From Streptomyces sp. NBC_01296 (GTDB lineage Bacteria; Actinomycetota; Actinomycetes; Streptomycetales; Streptomycetaceae): a DNA stretch of 64,000 nt. The position numbers were made by a program, and so were the translations under genes. The stretch lies in contig NZ_CP130721.1 of NCBI RefSeq assembly GCF_035984415.1, positions 248,001-312,000 on the forward strand, given 5' to 3'. This document shows, one piece after another, positions 46,854 to 55,536 of this stretch (positions are counted from its first letter, which is position 1; each line of letters begins with the position of its first letter). A model generated the notes under the pieces. That model was given only the letters and a program-made list of their open reading frames with translations. It made no database searches and was not told where the DNA came from.

Positions 46854-49800
46854 GTGCGTTCGTTCGGTGCGTCGTCTGCGCATAAAGGCATGTGGCGGGC
46901 GCAGGAAATGGCTCCCGACACGCCGAACCATGCGCTGACCATGTGGGATGTGGACGGTGAGCTGGACACGGCCGTCATCGAATCCGCATTCCTGCACGTG
47001 ATGGGCGAGGCGGAGGTGCTGCGCGTCAACTTCGTCGACGACGGCAGCGGACTGCGCCTCGTACCCCGGGAACTGGGGGACTGGCGGCCGTTCTTCCTGG
47101 ACCTCAGTGCCGCGGCCGATCCCGAGCAGGCGGCGCGCGAAGCGCTGGCGGACATGGTGCGCCAGCCCTTCGACCTGTCGAAGGACCTGCTGTTCCGACT
47201 GGGCGTGGTCAAGCTCGCCGAGGCCCGCTCCCTCCTGGTGATCGCCTACCACCACCTCATCTCGGACGGGTTCGGCGCGGGCGGCCTGCTCTCGAAGCGC
47301 CTCGCCGAGGTCTACACGGCGTTGCTGCGGGGCGAGGACGTACCGGAGCTGGCGCACCCGTGGGACGCCGAGTCCTTCGCGGCCGAGGCGACGGAGTACC
47401 TCGCCTCCCAGAAGTTCACCGAGGACACGGAGTTCTGGCGCGACTACCTGAAGGATGCGCCGGCGCCCGCGCAGGTTCCGCGGGTCGCCCTGTCCGACTC
47501 GCTGCGGGCCGCGCTCTCCCAGCCGATGAGCAGCGCCGACCGCTGGTCGGAGGTGGCCGAAACCATCGGCATGGTGAGCCGGACGCTGACCGTTCCGCGC
47601 GCCGAGGCCGACGTGTGGACCGAGACCGCGACGTCCATGGGCGTGTGGATGTCGCAGATGCTCACCGCGGCCGCGGCGGTGTTCTTCCGGCACCGCTGCG
47701 ACCGTCCGGAGTTCCTCCTCTCGCTGGCCGTGGGCAACCGCGTCGGCGTGGCGAGCAGGACGCCCGGCCTGGCCGTGAACGTGGTGCCGGTGCGCGTGGC
47801 CGTTCCGCTCGGCGCGACCTTCGCCGAGATCGCCGACGCGATGGTCGACGAGACGTACGAGCTCTTCGGCCACACCGCCTGCCACTACTCGGACATCCAG
47901 CGCGCGAGCGGAACCGTCCTGAGCGGCCGCGGCAGTTTCGGCGCCGTCATGAACGTCGTCGAGTTCGTGGAGCAGCTCCACTTCGGCGACAGCCCGGCGC
48001 GCTACTCCGGCGCGACGACCGGCACCTTCGAGGAACTGTCGATCGGCGTCTACACCGACGGCAGCGCCGACAGCGACCTCTACATCCGGCTCGACGCCCC
48101 CGCGAGCCTGTACCACCGCGCCGAGCTGCGCTTCCTCGGCGAGGAGCTGATCGCGCACATCCGTGCCGTGGTGGCCGCCGGTACGCAGCCGATCGGCGCG
48201 CTGGACGTGGTCAGCGGTGTCGAGCGCGACGGCGTCCTGACCGCACCGAACGACACGGACGCGCCGCTGCCGGGGCTGACGGTTCCGGAGCTGTTCGCCC
48301 GGCAGGTGGAGCGGGACCCGTACGCCGTCGCGATGCTGTCCGGCGACTCGGAGGTCTCGTACCGGGAGCTGGACGAGCGCTCGAGCCGTCTGGCCGAGGC
48401 GCTGCGACGCCGCGACGTCGGCCCTGAGACGGTCGTCGCCGTGGCGATGCCCCGATCGGTGGACCTCGCCGTCGCCCTGCTGGGCGTGGTGAAGGCGGGC
48501 GGAGCCTACCTGCCGATCGACCCGGCGCTCCCGGCGGAGCAGATCACGTCGCAGGTCGCCGGCTCTTCGGCGCGCGCCCTGCTGACCGATGCGGCGACCG
48601 CCGGAGCAGTCTCGTCCGGCCTGGACGTTCCGGCGGTCGTCTTCGACGACATCCCCCCGGACAGCGCCGCCGACGAGAACGACGGTGCGCCGGAGGCTGC
48701 GGCCCCCTCGCACCAGGACGGCCTGCTGGCCGTGATGCACGGCTCCGCAACGACCGGCGCGGCCACCGCAGTCGCCGTGACGCACCGGAACATGGAGCGG
48801 TTCGTCAAGGACCGCCACTGCAAGGAGGCCGGCCACGGCACCGTGCTGTGGCACGCGCCGCACACCGCCGACGCGCTCGCCCTCGAACTGTGGGTGCCCC
48901 TGCTGAACGGCGGCCGCGTGGTCGTGGCTCCCGCGGGAGAGCTCGACATCGACGCGCTGACCGCTGTGCGGGCGGCGCACGAGATCTCCACGGTGTGGCT
49001 GCCCGCGAGCCTGTTCTCGGCGATCGCGGCAGAACGCCCCGAGAGCTTCGCCGGGCTGCGCGAGGTGTGGACCGGTGGCGACCGCGTGTCCACGGCCGCG
49101 CTGCGCCGGGTCCGCGAGGCCTGCCCCGAGCTGACGATCGTCACCGGCCACGGGCTGACGGAAACGACCGTCTTCGCCGCGTGCCAGCGCCTGGCTGCCG
49201 ACGAACCGGTGCGCCTCGCGTCCGCGGTCGGCCGCCCGATGGACAACACCGCCCTCTACGTGCTGGGTCCGGGGCTGGCGCCGGTCCCCGTCGGCGTGAC
49301 CGGAGAGCTGTACGTGGCGGGCCCCGGCGTGGCCCGTGGGTACGCCGGGCAGCCCGGGCCGACCGCGGAGCGGTTCGTTCCCTGCCCGTTCGGTCCGGCC
49401 GGCGGGCTCATGTACCGGACCGGGGACCGGGTGCGCTGGGGCACCGGCGGCCGGCTCGAGTACGTGGCCCGGGCCGACGCCCAGGTCGATGTACGTGGCG
49501 TTCGAGTCGAGTTGGCCGAGGTCGAAGAGGTGCTGTCCGAGCACAGCGGCCTTGCACAGTCGGTCGTGGTCGTCAAGGAGGACGGTTCCGGGCAGCAGCG
49601 GCTGGTGGCCTACGTGGTCCCGGTCCGCGGCCAGGCCGTTTCGGGCGAGGAGCTGCGCCGGTTCGCCGCGGGGTGGCTGCCGGAGTCCATGGTGCCGTCG
49701 GTGTTCACGGTGCTGGAACGCCTGCCGGTGACGGTCAACGGGACGGTGGACCGGGCGTCGCTGCCGGAGCCCGAGTTCGACGCGAAGTACCGCGCACCGC

Positions 49801-50075
49801 GCAACGAGACCGAGCGGGTTCTGGCCGCGGCGTTCGCCGACGTGCTCGAGCTGGACCGGGTGGGCATCGACGAGGACTTCTTCGACCTCGGTGGCAACTC
49901 GCTGCGGGCGATCAGGCTGGTCGGCCTGATCCGGGCGGAGCTGAACCAGGAGGTGTCGATCCGCAGGCTGTTCGCGGCGCGCACCATCACCGGTCTGTCG
50001 GACATGTGGAAGGACCTCGCCCAGTCCAGCCGGCCGACTCTGCGCAGGAGGACGAGGGAAGGCGCCGTTCTCTGA
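46854..50075 (+). CDS. NRPS acceptor module, C-A*-PCP, with degenerate A domain
   Basis: A 1,073-residue protein. GTG 46854 is chosen because GAGGGG lies 9 bp before it; TTG 46845 is too close to that site. The C domain (1-440) keeps HHLISDG near 132. The A domain (464-968) is the right length, but the A3 loop, normally YTSGSTGxPKG, reads MHGSATTGAATAV near 623; A8, normally QVKIRG, reads QVDVRG; and A10, normally NGKxDR, reads NGTVDR near 961, so the lysine that contacts the adenylate is Thr. It is probably inactive. The PCP is normal (DLGGNSLRA near 1012). It follows the KS-AT-ACP protein, so the C domain should join the polyketide acyl chain to an amino acid delivered in trans, plausibly from the free PCP at 26015-26257. 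A strong terminator follows. Confidence 0.93.
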   Translation: MRSFGASSAHKGMWRAQEMAPDTPNHALTMWDVDGELDTAVIESAFLHVMGEAEVLRVNFVDDGSGLRLVPRELGDWRPFFLDLSAAADPEQAAREALADMVRQPFDLSKDLLFRLGVVKLAEARSLLVIAYHHLISDGFGAGGLLSKRLAEVYTALLRGEDVPELAHPWDAESFAAEATEYLASQKFTEDTEFWRDYLKDAPAPAQVPRVALSDSLRAALSQPMSSADRWSEVAETIGMVSRTLTVPRAEADVWTETATSMGVWMSQMLTAAAAVFFRHRCDRPEFLLSLAVGNRVGVASRTPGLAVNVVPVRVAVPLGATFAEIADAMVDETYELFGHTACHYSDIQRASGTVLSGRGSFGAVMNVVEFVEQLHFGDSPARYSGATTGTFEELSIGVYTDGSADSDLYIRLDAPASLYHRAELRFLGEELIAHIRAVVAAGTQPIGALDVVSGVERDGVLTAPNDTDAPLPGLTVPELFARQVERDPYAVAMLSGDSEVSYRELDERSSRLAEALRRRDVGPETVVAVAMPRSVDLAVALLGVVKAGGAYLPIDPALPAEQITSQVAGSSARALLTDAATAGAVSSGLDVPAVVFDDIPPDSAADENDGAPEAAAPSHQDGLLAVMHGSATTGAATAVAVTHRNMERFVKDRHCKEAGHGTVLWHAPHTADALALELWVPLLNGGRVVVAPAGELDIDALTAVRAAHEISTVWLPASLFSAIAAERPESFAGLREVWTGGDRVSTAALRRVREACPELTIVTGHGLTETTVFAACQRLAADEPVRLASAVGRPMDNTALYVLGPGLAPVPVGVTGELYVAGPGVARGYAGQPGPTAERFVPCPFGPAGGLMYRTGDRVRWGTGGRLEYVARADAQVDVRGVRVELAEVEEVLSEHSGLAQSVVVVKEDGSGQQRLVAYVVPVRGQAVSGEELRRFAAGWLPESMVPSVFTVLERLPVTVNGTVDRASLPEPEFDAKYRAPRNETERVLAAAFADVLELDRVGIDEDFFDLGGNSLRAIRLVGLIRAELNQEVSIRRLFAARTITGLSDMWKDLAQSSRPTLRRRTREGAVL

Positions 50076-50094
50076 CCGCACCGTCACGCCGAAG

Positions 50095-50131
50095 CGCCCG
50101 CGGCCCCCTGACCATCAGGGGGCCGCGGGCG
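50095..50131 (+). terminator. Terminator after C-A*-PCP gene
   Basis: A perfect 16-bp stem (50095-50110 with 50116-50131) and a 5-nt loop start 19 bp after the NRPS stop; the arm is CGCCCGCGGCCCCCTG. It probably ends the core biosynthetic transcript. The next gene starts 240 bp later. Confidence 0.8.
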
Positions 50132-50294
50132 TTCGTGCTGCCTGCCTTCGAGCGGGGCTCGAGCGGGCCGCCACCGGCCTCCGGTGAACTTCCGACGGGT
50201 TCTCAGCTCGTGCTGGATCGAACCGTGTGAGTGGTTCCGCACGGCGTTCCGTGGCTGAAGCCGGTGGGGTGGCGCAAAACCATCGCCGTTAAGA

Positions 50295-50312
50295 AAACCG
50301 CACGAGCGGTTT
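50295..50312. promoter_or_regulatory. Inverted repeat upstream of MMPL transporter
   Basis: AAACCGC, a 4-nt spacer, and GCGGTTT form a perfect dyad 58 bp before the transporter GTG, next to an AT-rich stretch (TTGTTATTGT) that may be part of the promoter. The size suits a TetR-like operator. No TetR gene is in the window. The rest of 50132-50369 shows nothing further. Confidence 0.4.
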
Positions 50313-50369
50313 GTTATTGTCCTTGAGTCCTGACTGTTGCTCTGCCGATCCGATGGGAGTCCACTCGCC

Positions 50370-52640
50370 GTGGCCACCTTCCTTTACAAACTCGGCCGCC
50401 TGGCCTTCCGGCGCCGATGGCTGCTGGTCGTCCTGTGGGTGCTGATCTTCGGCGGCGTCGGAGTCGCGGCGTCCTCCGCACCCCCGCCCCCCGCCGACAC
50501 CTTCTCCATGCCGGGCACCGAGTCGCAGAAGGCGTTCGACCTGCTCAAGGAGAAGTTCCCCGCGGCCAGCGCCACCGGCGCCAGCGCCCGGGTCGTCATC
50601 CGCGCCCCCCAGGGCGCCAAGATCTCCGACAACGGCCCCAAGGCCGGCGTCACCGAGCTGCTCGGGAACCTGTCCAAGGCCCCCGAGGTCATCGGCGCGA
50701 CCGACCCCTACCAGGCCGACACCATCAGCAAGGACGGCACCACCGCCTACGCCGTGGTGACCTACAAGGTCCCCGGCCCCGAGGTGAGCGACGAGGCCCA
50801 CGACGCCTTCGACGAGATCACCGAGAAGGCCCGGACCGGCGGACTGACCGTCGAGGCCGGCGGTGACGCCGTCAAGATCAAGGCCGAGATGGGCGGTTCC
50901 GGCGAAGGCATCGGCATCCTGGTCTCCGCCATAGTCCTGCTGCTGACCTTCGGCTCGATGATCGCGGCCGGCATGCCGCTCCTGACCGCCACCATCGGCG
51001 TCTCCATCGGCATCTCCGGCATCACCGCGCTCGGCAGCACCTTCGGGCTCTCCGCCACCACCTCGACCCTGGCGATGATGCTCGGCCTCGCCGTCGGCAT
51101 CGACTACGCGCTGTTCATCGTCTCCCGCTACCGCTCGGAGATGGCGGAGGGCCGCGACCGCGAGGAGGCCGCCGGACGCGCCGTCGGCACGGCCGGCTCG
51201 GCCGTCGTCTTCGCCGGCCTCACGGTCATCATCGCGCTGGCCGGCCTGTCCGTCGTGAACGTCCCGCTGCTCACCAAGATGGGCCTGGCCGCCTCCGGCA
51301 CGGTCGCCGTCGCCGTCCTCATCGCGCTGACGCTGGTTCCCGCGCTGCTCGGCTTCGCCCCGTTCAAGGTGCTGCCCCGCCGCGAGCGCCACCTGTTCTG
51401 GAGCGGGCAGCTGTCGGCCCGCAAGCAGCGCGTGTCCGCCAAGCGAGCCGCAAAGGCCGCCGCGCGCGCCGCGAAGAAGGACCCGAACAAGCCGAACCTC
51501 GGCTCCCGCTGGGCCGGCTACGTGCTCCGCAACCCCGTCGCCGTCCTGCTCGTCGGCGTCGTGAGCCTGGGTGCGCTCGCGGTGCCCGCCGCCAGCCTGG
51601 AGCTCGGCCTGCCGGGCGAGGGCACCATGTCGACGGAGACCACCCAGCGCAAGGCGTACGACATGCTGTCCGAGTCCTTCGGCGCCGGCTTCAACGGCCC
51701 GCTGATGGTCACGGTCAGCGCCAAGGACGCCAAGGCCGCCGGCGACACCGTCGGCAAGGCCCTCGCCAAGGTGGACGGGGTGGCCTCGGTCTCCCCGGCC
51801 GTCGCCAACGAGGCCGGCGACACCGCCATCCTCAACGTCGTTCCGACCACCGGTCCGGCCGACAAGAAGACCGAGGACCTCGTCCACAACCTCCGCGCCC
51901 TCGCGGGCGGCCTGGAGGAGCAGACCTCCGCCGAGGTGCTGATCACCGGTCAGACCGCGATGCTCATCGACTTCTCGAAGACGCTGGACGACGCGTTCGT
52001 GCCCTACCTCGGCCTGGTCGTCGGCCTGGCCTTCGTCCTGCTGGTCCTGGTCTTCCGCTCGCTGCTCGTCCCGCTGAAGGCGGCCCTCGGCTTCCTCCTG
52101 TCGGTCAGCGCGGCCCTCGGCGCCGTCGTCGCGGTCTTCCAGTGGGGCTGGCTGAAGGACGTCCTCGGCATCGACCAGACCGGTCCGATCATGAGCACCA
52201 TGCCGATCTTCATGATCGGCATCGTCTTCGGCCTGGCCATGGACTACGAGGTCTTCCTGGTCTCCCGCATGCGCGAGGCCTACGTCCACGGCGCAGGCCC
52301 GGACGAGGCCGTGGCCACCGGCTTCCGCTACAGCGGCCGCGTCGTCACCGCCGCGGCGGCCATCATGATCAGCGTGTTCTCCGGCTTCATCCTGGACGCC
52401 AACGACATGATCCAGATGATCGGCTTCGGGCTGGCGACGGCCATCCTCTTCGACGCCTTCGTCGTCCGCATGGCGATCGTGCCGGCCCTGTTCGCCCTGC
52501 TCGGCAAGGCCGCCTGGTGGCTGCCCCGCTGGCTCGACGCACTCCTGCCGAACGTCGACGTGGAGGGCGAGAAGCTCAACCACATCGTGGCCCGCTCGGT
52601 CCCGGTCCGTGAGCGCGAGCTCGCGGACCGCGTCTCCTAG
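50370..52640 (+). CDS. MMPL-family RND transporter
   Basis: A 756-residue membrane protein of the MMPL/RND superfamily, which exports lipids or natural products in actinomycetes using the proton gradient. GTG 50370 follows GATGGGAG and is preferred to TTG 50337. The protein has two homologous halves: an N-terminal helix after RRRWLL, an extracytoplasmic loop (about residues 40-185), a bundle of helices including GLAVGIDYALFIVSRYR, then a second loop and bundle including GLAMDYEVFLVSRMREA. These Asp-Tyr motifs mark the proton-relay helices. A basic, Lys/Arg/Ala-rich cytoplasmic linker separates the halves. It lies directly after the biosynthetic genes and is a candidate exporter or self-resistance protein for the depsipeptide. 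Confidence 0.93.
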   Translation: MATFLYKLGRLAFRRRWLLVVLWVLIFGGVGVAASSAPPPPADTFSMPGTESQKAFDLLKEKFPAASATGASARVVIRAPQGAKISDNGPKAGVTELLGNLSKAPEVIGATDPYQADTISKDGTTAYAVVTYKVPGPEVSDEAHDAFDEITEKARTGGLTVEAGGDAVKIKAEMGGSGEGIGILVSAIVLLLTFGSMIAAGMPLLTATIGVSIGISGITALGSTFGLSATTSTLAMMLGLAVGIDYALFIVSRYRSEMAEGRDREEAAGRAVGTAGSAVVFAGLTVIIALAGLSVVNVPLLTKMGLAASGTVAVAVLIALTLVPALLGFAPFKVLPRRERHLFWSGQLSARKQRVSAKRAAKAAARAAKKDPNKPNLGSRWAGYVLRNPVAVLLVGVVSLGALAVPAASLELGLPGEGTMSTETTQRKAYDMLSESFGAGFNGPLMVTVSAKDAKAAGDTVGKALAKVDGVASVSPAVANEAGDTAILNVVPTTGPADKKTEDLVHNLRALAGGLEEQTSAEVLITGQTAMLIDFSKTLDDAFVPYLGLVVGLAFVLLVLVFRSLLVPLKAALGFLLSVSAALGAVVAVFQWGWLKDVLGIDQTGPIMSTMPIFMIGIVFGLAMDYEVFLVSRMREAYVHGAGPDEAVATGFRYSGRVVTAAAAIMISVFSGFILDANDMIQMIGFGLATAILFDAFVVRMAIVPALFALLGKAAWWLPRWLDALLPNVDVEGEKLNHIVARSVPVRERELADRVS

Positions 52641-52721
52641 CCGATCCCCGCAAGGGGACACGTACAGCGGACTCCCGGGGCGGACCGGCCCCCGTCCGGA
52701 CCGTCAGGGAGCCGCACCCCC

Positions 52722-52753
52722 GCCGGCCCGGTGGCACCAGCCACCGGGCCGGC
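52722..52753. terminator. Bidirectional terminator
   Basis: A 14-bp stem GCCGGCCCGGTGGC with its complement (52722-52735 and 52740-52753) and a 4-nt loop lies between the convergent MMPL and MerR-type genes. It probably marks the right edge of the plus-strand cluster. Confidence 0.75.
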
Positions 52754-52796
52754 CCTCGTCTTCGGGCCGAGCCGCCGGCGGCCGCCCCGCAGGCCA

Positions 52797-53573
52797 CTAC
52801 TGATGCGGGACGTCGACGCCCGCTGCGCGGAGGTTCGCGTCGAGCAGCTCGCTCAGCCGGGCAGCCGCCGGCGCCTGGTCTTCCCGGTGGTGGTTGATGA
52901 GCCCGTATCGGGTGGCGGCGTCGGGCCTGGCCCTGAACTCGGCCGGCATCGACAGCAGTTCGCGGCTGGCCAGCACCTTGGCGGCCAGGGCGGCCGCGAT
53001 CTCGTCCAGCCGCGGATCGTCCGGATCCCACGATTCGGCGTCCTGGCAGAGCTTCATCAGCTCGACGTACTGGGGGTCGCCGAGCTGGCGCTCGAGCTGG
53101 CCCAGGAAGCTGTCGAAGACCTCCGGCACCAGGGCACGGGCCAGAATCAGGGCCTCCTGCTGGATGGCCACGTAGTCGGCACCGAAGCCGAGCTCCGCGA
53201 ACCGGTCCAGGGCCACGCACGCGCGCTCGGGCAGCAGGAGCCGGTCGCCGGCGGCCAGCCGGTGCAGCACCGCGCGCCGCGCGATCAGCTCCTCGATCCG
53301 ATCGGTGAGCCGCCGCTCGACGTCGTCCAGGGCGGAGGCGAACTGCTCGGGATCGGCGTCGAGCAGATCCCCGACCTCGGCCAGCGGCACGCCCGCGTCG
53401 GCGAGCGTCCGGGCCTGGACCAGCCGCAGCATGTCGGACGATCCGTACCGGCGATATCCGGAGCTGTCGCGCTCCGGTTCGTCCACCAGGCCGAGCCGGT
53501 GGTAGTGGCGCACGGTCTTGACCGTGACTCCGGCGAACGCGGCCGCCTGACCGATCGTGAGTCCGTACACCAT
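52797..53573 (-). CDS. MerR-family transcriptional regulator
   Basis: A 258-residue regulator. The N-terminal winged helix (LTIGQAAAFAGVTVKTVRHYHRL, then GYRRYGSSDMLRL) is the MerR DNA-binding domain, followed by a dimerisation helix (LADAGVPLAEVGDLLD) and an all-helical C terminus that lacks the metal-binding cysteines of MerR itself, suggesting an organic ligand or stress signal. It is the second gene of an operon with an alpha/beta hydrolase, 4 bp after that gene's stop. The dyad at 54392-54412 upstream of the pair is its probable operator. It may control only this pair; a role in the biosynthetic cluster is not shown. Confidence 0.9.
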   Translation of the reverse strand: MVYGLTIGQAAAFAGVTVKTVRHYHRLGLVDEPERDSSGYRRYGSSDMLRLVQARTLADAGVPLAEVGDLLDADPEQFASALDDVERRLTDRIEELIARRAVLHRLAAGDRLLLPERACVALDRFAELGFGADYVAIQQEALILARALVPEVFDSFLGQLERQLGDPQYVELMKLCQDAESWDPDDPRLDEIAAALAAKVLASRELLSMPAEFRARPDAATRYGLINHHREDQAPAAARLSELLDANLRAAGVDVPHQ

Positions 53574-53577
53574 CGGC

Positions 53578-54378
53578 TCAGCGGGCCCTCTGGTCGTGGG
53601 CGGCCGCGGTCTCGCGTACGGCAGCGGCGATGGCCCGGAAGTCCTTGGCCAGAACCTTGGAGTGGTTGCTCGCGACCTTCGCGCTCACCTTGACGTTCGG
53701 GTTCCGGGCGAGCACCGGATCGAGCGCGGCCCGCATCTTCTCCATCTCCTCCTGGCCCCCGCCGAGGCTGCCACCCGTGGCGAGGACGTACCGCACCGGA
53801 CAGGTCAGGCGGTCGAGGACCGGCCCGATGGCGGCGTTGACCTCGTTGGCCTCGATGTTGATGTCGGCATGCTGGTCGGCGGTCATCCGCGCGGCCATGC
53901 CCAGCGGGCGCACCAGCGGCAGCAGCCACCGCATCCGGCGGAACAGGCGCCGGATCCGCTCGCGGCCCTCCTCGCCGGTCAGCCCGTACGGAATGCCGCC
54001 GTCCACGGCCACGACCCCCAGGGCGCGGTCGGGATTCCGGTCGGCCCAGTGCGCCGCGAGGGCCGCACCGTAGGACCAGCCGACGAGCAGCGGCCGCTCC
54101 ACCCCGGTCGCATCGAGAACGGCATCGAGGTCCCGGACGCACGCCTCGAAGGAGTAGTCCGCCGACTGCTTTGACCGGCCGCGGGCCCGCTCGTCGTACG
54201 TGATGTGCCGCCAGCCGGAGTCGAGTTCGGCGATCACGGGCCGCCAGGGCCGGGAGTCGGCATACGAGCCGTTCAGATAGACGAGGGGACGGCCGGGGCC
54301 GCGCGTGTCGGAGACGGCCAGGGCCGTGTCGTCGACAGGGACCATGCCGGTCCAGGACGAGCAAGTGGAATTGGTCAT
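53578..54378 (-). CDS. Alpha/beta hydrolase
   Basis: A 266-residue alpha/beta hydrolase fold protein. Motifs: oxyanion region LVYLNGSYAD, nucleophile elbow VGWSYGAALA (Ser), Asp after strand 6 in VVAVDGG, and a C-terminal SNHSKVLAKD that can supply the His. It is shorter than, and unlike, the NRPS thioesterases of this window. ATG 54378 is chosen: a GTG at 54393 would lie inside the promoter dyad. The substrate is unknown; pairing with a MerR regulator fits detoxification of a small ester or lactone. The predicted promoter position would make the mRNA nearly leaderless. Confidence 0.85.
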   Translation of the reverse strand: MTNSTCSSWTGMVPVDDTALAVSDTRGPGRPLVYLNGSYADSRPWRPVIAELDSGWRHITYDERARGRSKQSADYSFEACVRDLDAVLDATGVERPLLVGWSYGAALAAHWADRNPDRALGVVAVDGGIPYGLTGEEGRERIRRLFRRMRWLLPLVRPLGMAARMTADQHADINIEANEVNAAIGPVLDRLTCPVRYVLATGGSLGGGQEEMEKMRAALDPVLARNPNVKVSAKVASNHSKVLAKDFRAIAAAVRETAAAHDQRAR

Positions 54379-54391
54379 GCCATCAGCGTCC

Positions 54392-54412
54392 ACCCTGACC
54401 CAGGGTCAAGGT
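54392..54412 (-). promoter_or_regulatory. MerR-type operator/promoter
   Basis: A dyad centred on TGACCC-T-GGGTCA with partial outer arms lies just before the hydrolase start. On the minus strand a TTGACC (-35) sits at 54415-54410, and a GACGCT (-10-like) at 54390-54385, giving the 19-20 bp spacing typical of MerR-activated promoters. Transcription would begin at or next to the hydrolase ATG. Confidence 0.55.
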
Positions 54413-54456
54413 CAACCTGCCATATTGAGCCGCACTCCGGGCATCGCGGGGGAACA

Positions 54457-54505
54457 CGAAGACCTCCGGTGTGGTGGTGTCAGGACACCACACCGGAGGT
54501 CTTCG
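54457..54505 (-). terminator. Strong hairpin terminator after type II thioesterase
   Basis: A perfect 20-bp stem, CGAAGACCTCCGGTGTGGTG with its complement (54457-54476 and 54486-54505), with a 9-nt loop. It is 41 bp beyond the stop of the minus-strand thioesterase and upstream of the hydrolase promoter, so it insulates the two transcripts. Confidence 0.8.
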
Positions 54506-54545
54506 CCATTCCCGGGCACGGCGACGGCCGGCCGGGAAGCACGGG

Positions 54546-55307
54546 TCAGGAAGCGGCGCCGGCGAGCAGCCCCTCGGTGACGGCCGCAGTGACCTGGTCG
54601 ATCTGGTCGACGAGGTAGAAGTGGCCGCCGGGGAAGACCTTCAGGTCGAACTCACCGCGGGTCTGCTCCTGCCACGTCGCGGCCTCCTGGACCGTCACCA
54701 TCGGGTCGCTGTCCCCGATCAGGGTGGTGATCGGGGCGGGGAGGGGCTCTCCCCCGTGCCAGTCGTACGCGGCGAGGGCCCGGTAGTCGGCCCGCAGCGC
54801 CGGCAGTACGTGCTCCAGGACCTCGGGGTTCTCCAGCATCGACTGATCGGTGCCGCCCAGCCTGCGCAGCTCGGCCAGCACGTCGGCGTCGTCGTAGAAC
54901 TCGTACTGGGCACTGGTGCCGGGCCGCGGCGCGCCCCGGCCGGAGAGGAACAGCCGCTGGGGCATGGGCAGTTCGCCCCGGGCGACGAGCAGCCGGGCCG
55001 TCTCGAACGCGACGAGCGCGCCCATGCTGTGTCCGAACAGGGCGTACGGCCGTCCGGGGTCCGCGGCCAGTTCCTGGGCCAGCTCCTCGGCCACTGCCTC
55101 GACGAGCGGGGCCACGGCCGTGAACGGCTCCTCTTGGTACCGGTCCTGGCGCCCCGGGTACTGCACAGACACCACGTCGACGTCCGCGGACAGCGCGCGC
55201 GCCAGCTGCACGTACGCCGTCGCGGAGCCCCCCGCGTGCGGGAAGCAGAAGAGTCGTGGCCCGTTCGCCGTGGTCGTGGTGAAGCGCCGGAACCACGTGC
55301 TGTTCAT
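54546..55307 (-). CDS. Type II thioesterase
   Basis: A 253-residue external thioesterase of the PKS/NRPS editing family: RLFCFPHAGGSATAY near the N terminus, VQYPGRQDR, nucleophile motif LFGHSMGALVAFE (Ser intact), Asp in GDSDPMV and His in FPGGHFYL. It hydrolyses aberrant acyl groups from carrier proteins. It is separated from the biosynthetic genes by the MMPL, MerR and hydrolase genes but belongs functionally to an assembly line. Together with the gene at 17412-18146 it makes two canonical editing enzymes, the third family member (27501-28238) being the Cys variant. It has no closely linked partner on its strand. Confidence 0.92.
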   Translation of the reverse strand: MNSTWFRRFTTTTANGPRLFCFPHAGGSATAYVQLARALSADVDVVSVQYPGRQDRYQEEPFTAVAPLVEAVAEELAQELAADPGRPYALFGHSMGALVAFETARLLVARGELPMPQRLFLSGRGAPRPGTSAQYEFYDDADVLAELRRLGGTDQSMLENPEVLEHVLPALRADYRALAAYDWHGGEPLPAPITTLIGDSDPMVTVQEAATWQEQTRGEFDLKVFPGGHFYLVDQIDQVTAAVTEGLLAGAAS

Positions 55308-55388
55308 CGTCGGTGTGTCCCTTCGTCTGTGCCGGCAACACTGCGCCCGCTGATCACACCGACCGGACCGGCAGCAGGCAGAGCGAAA

Positions 55389-55505
55389 GCCCGCCGGTCC
55401 CCTCGGGGGATGGGGCGCCGGCGGGCGGTTCGATGCCCCGCGAGGGCTCGCGCCCGTCCGTATCGGAGCTCTGACCTGAGCTTCACGCCCCGCCCTCGAA
55501 GGGCG
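55389..55505 (-). terminator. Hairpins downstream of second ABC exporter
   Basis: Two stems lie between the permease stop (55537) and the thioesterase start: CGCCCT/AGGGCG at 55491-55505 (6 bp, 3-nt loop), and GCCCGCCGG/CCGGCGGGC at 55389-55397 and 55418-55426. Either could end the minus-strand exporter transcript; the first is nearest. Nothing else is recognisable in 55308-55536. Confidence 0.5.
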
Positions 55506-55536
55506 CTCGCAGTCCGCTGGAGAACCCGTACAGCCG

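Noticed and set aside
55416..55423. CGCCGGCG between the second exporter and the thioesterase as a further operator copy
   Set aside because: Only the 8-bp centre matches; the TGTCC/GGACA arms are missing, it forms part of a terminator-like stem, and the octamer is common at this GC content.
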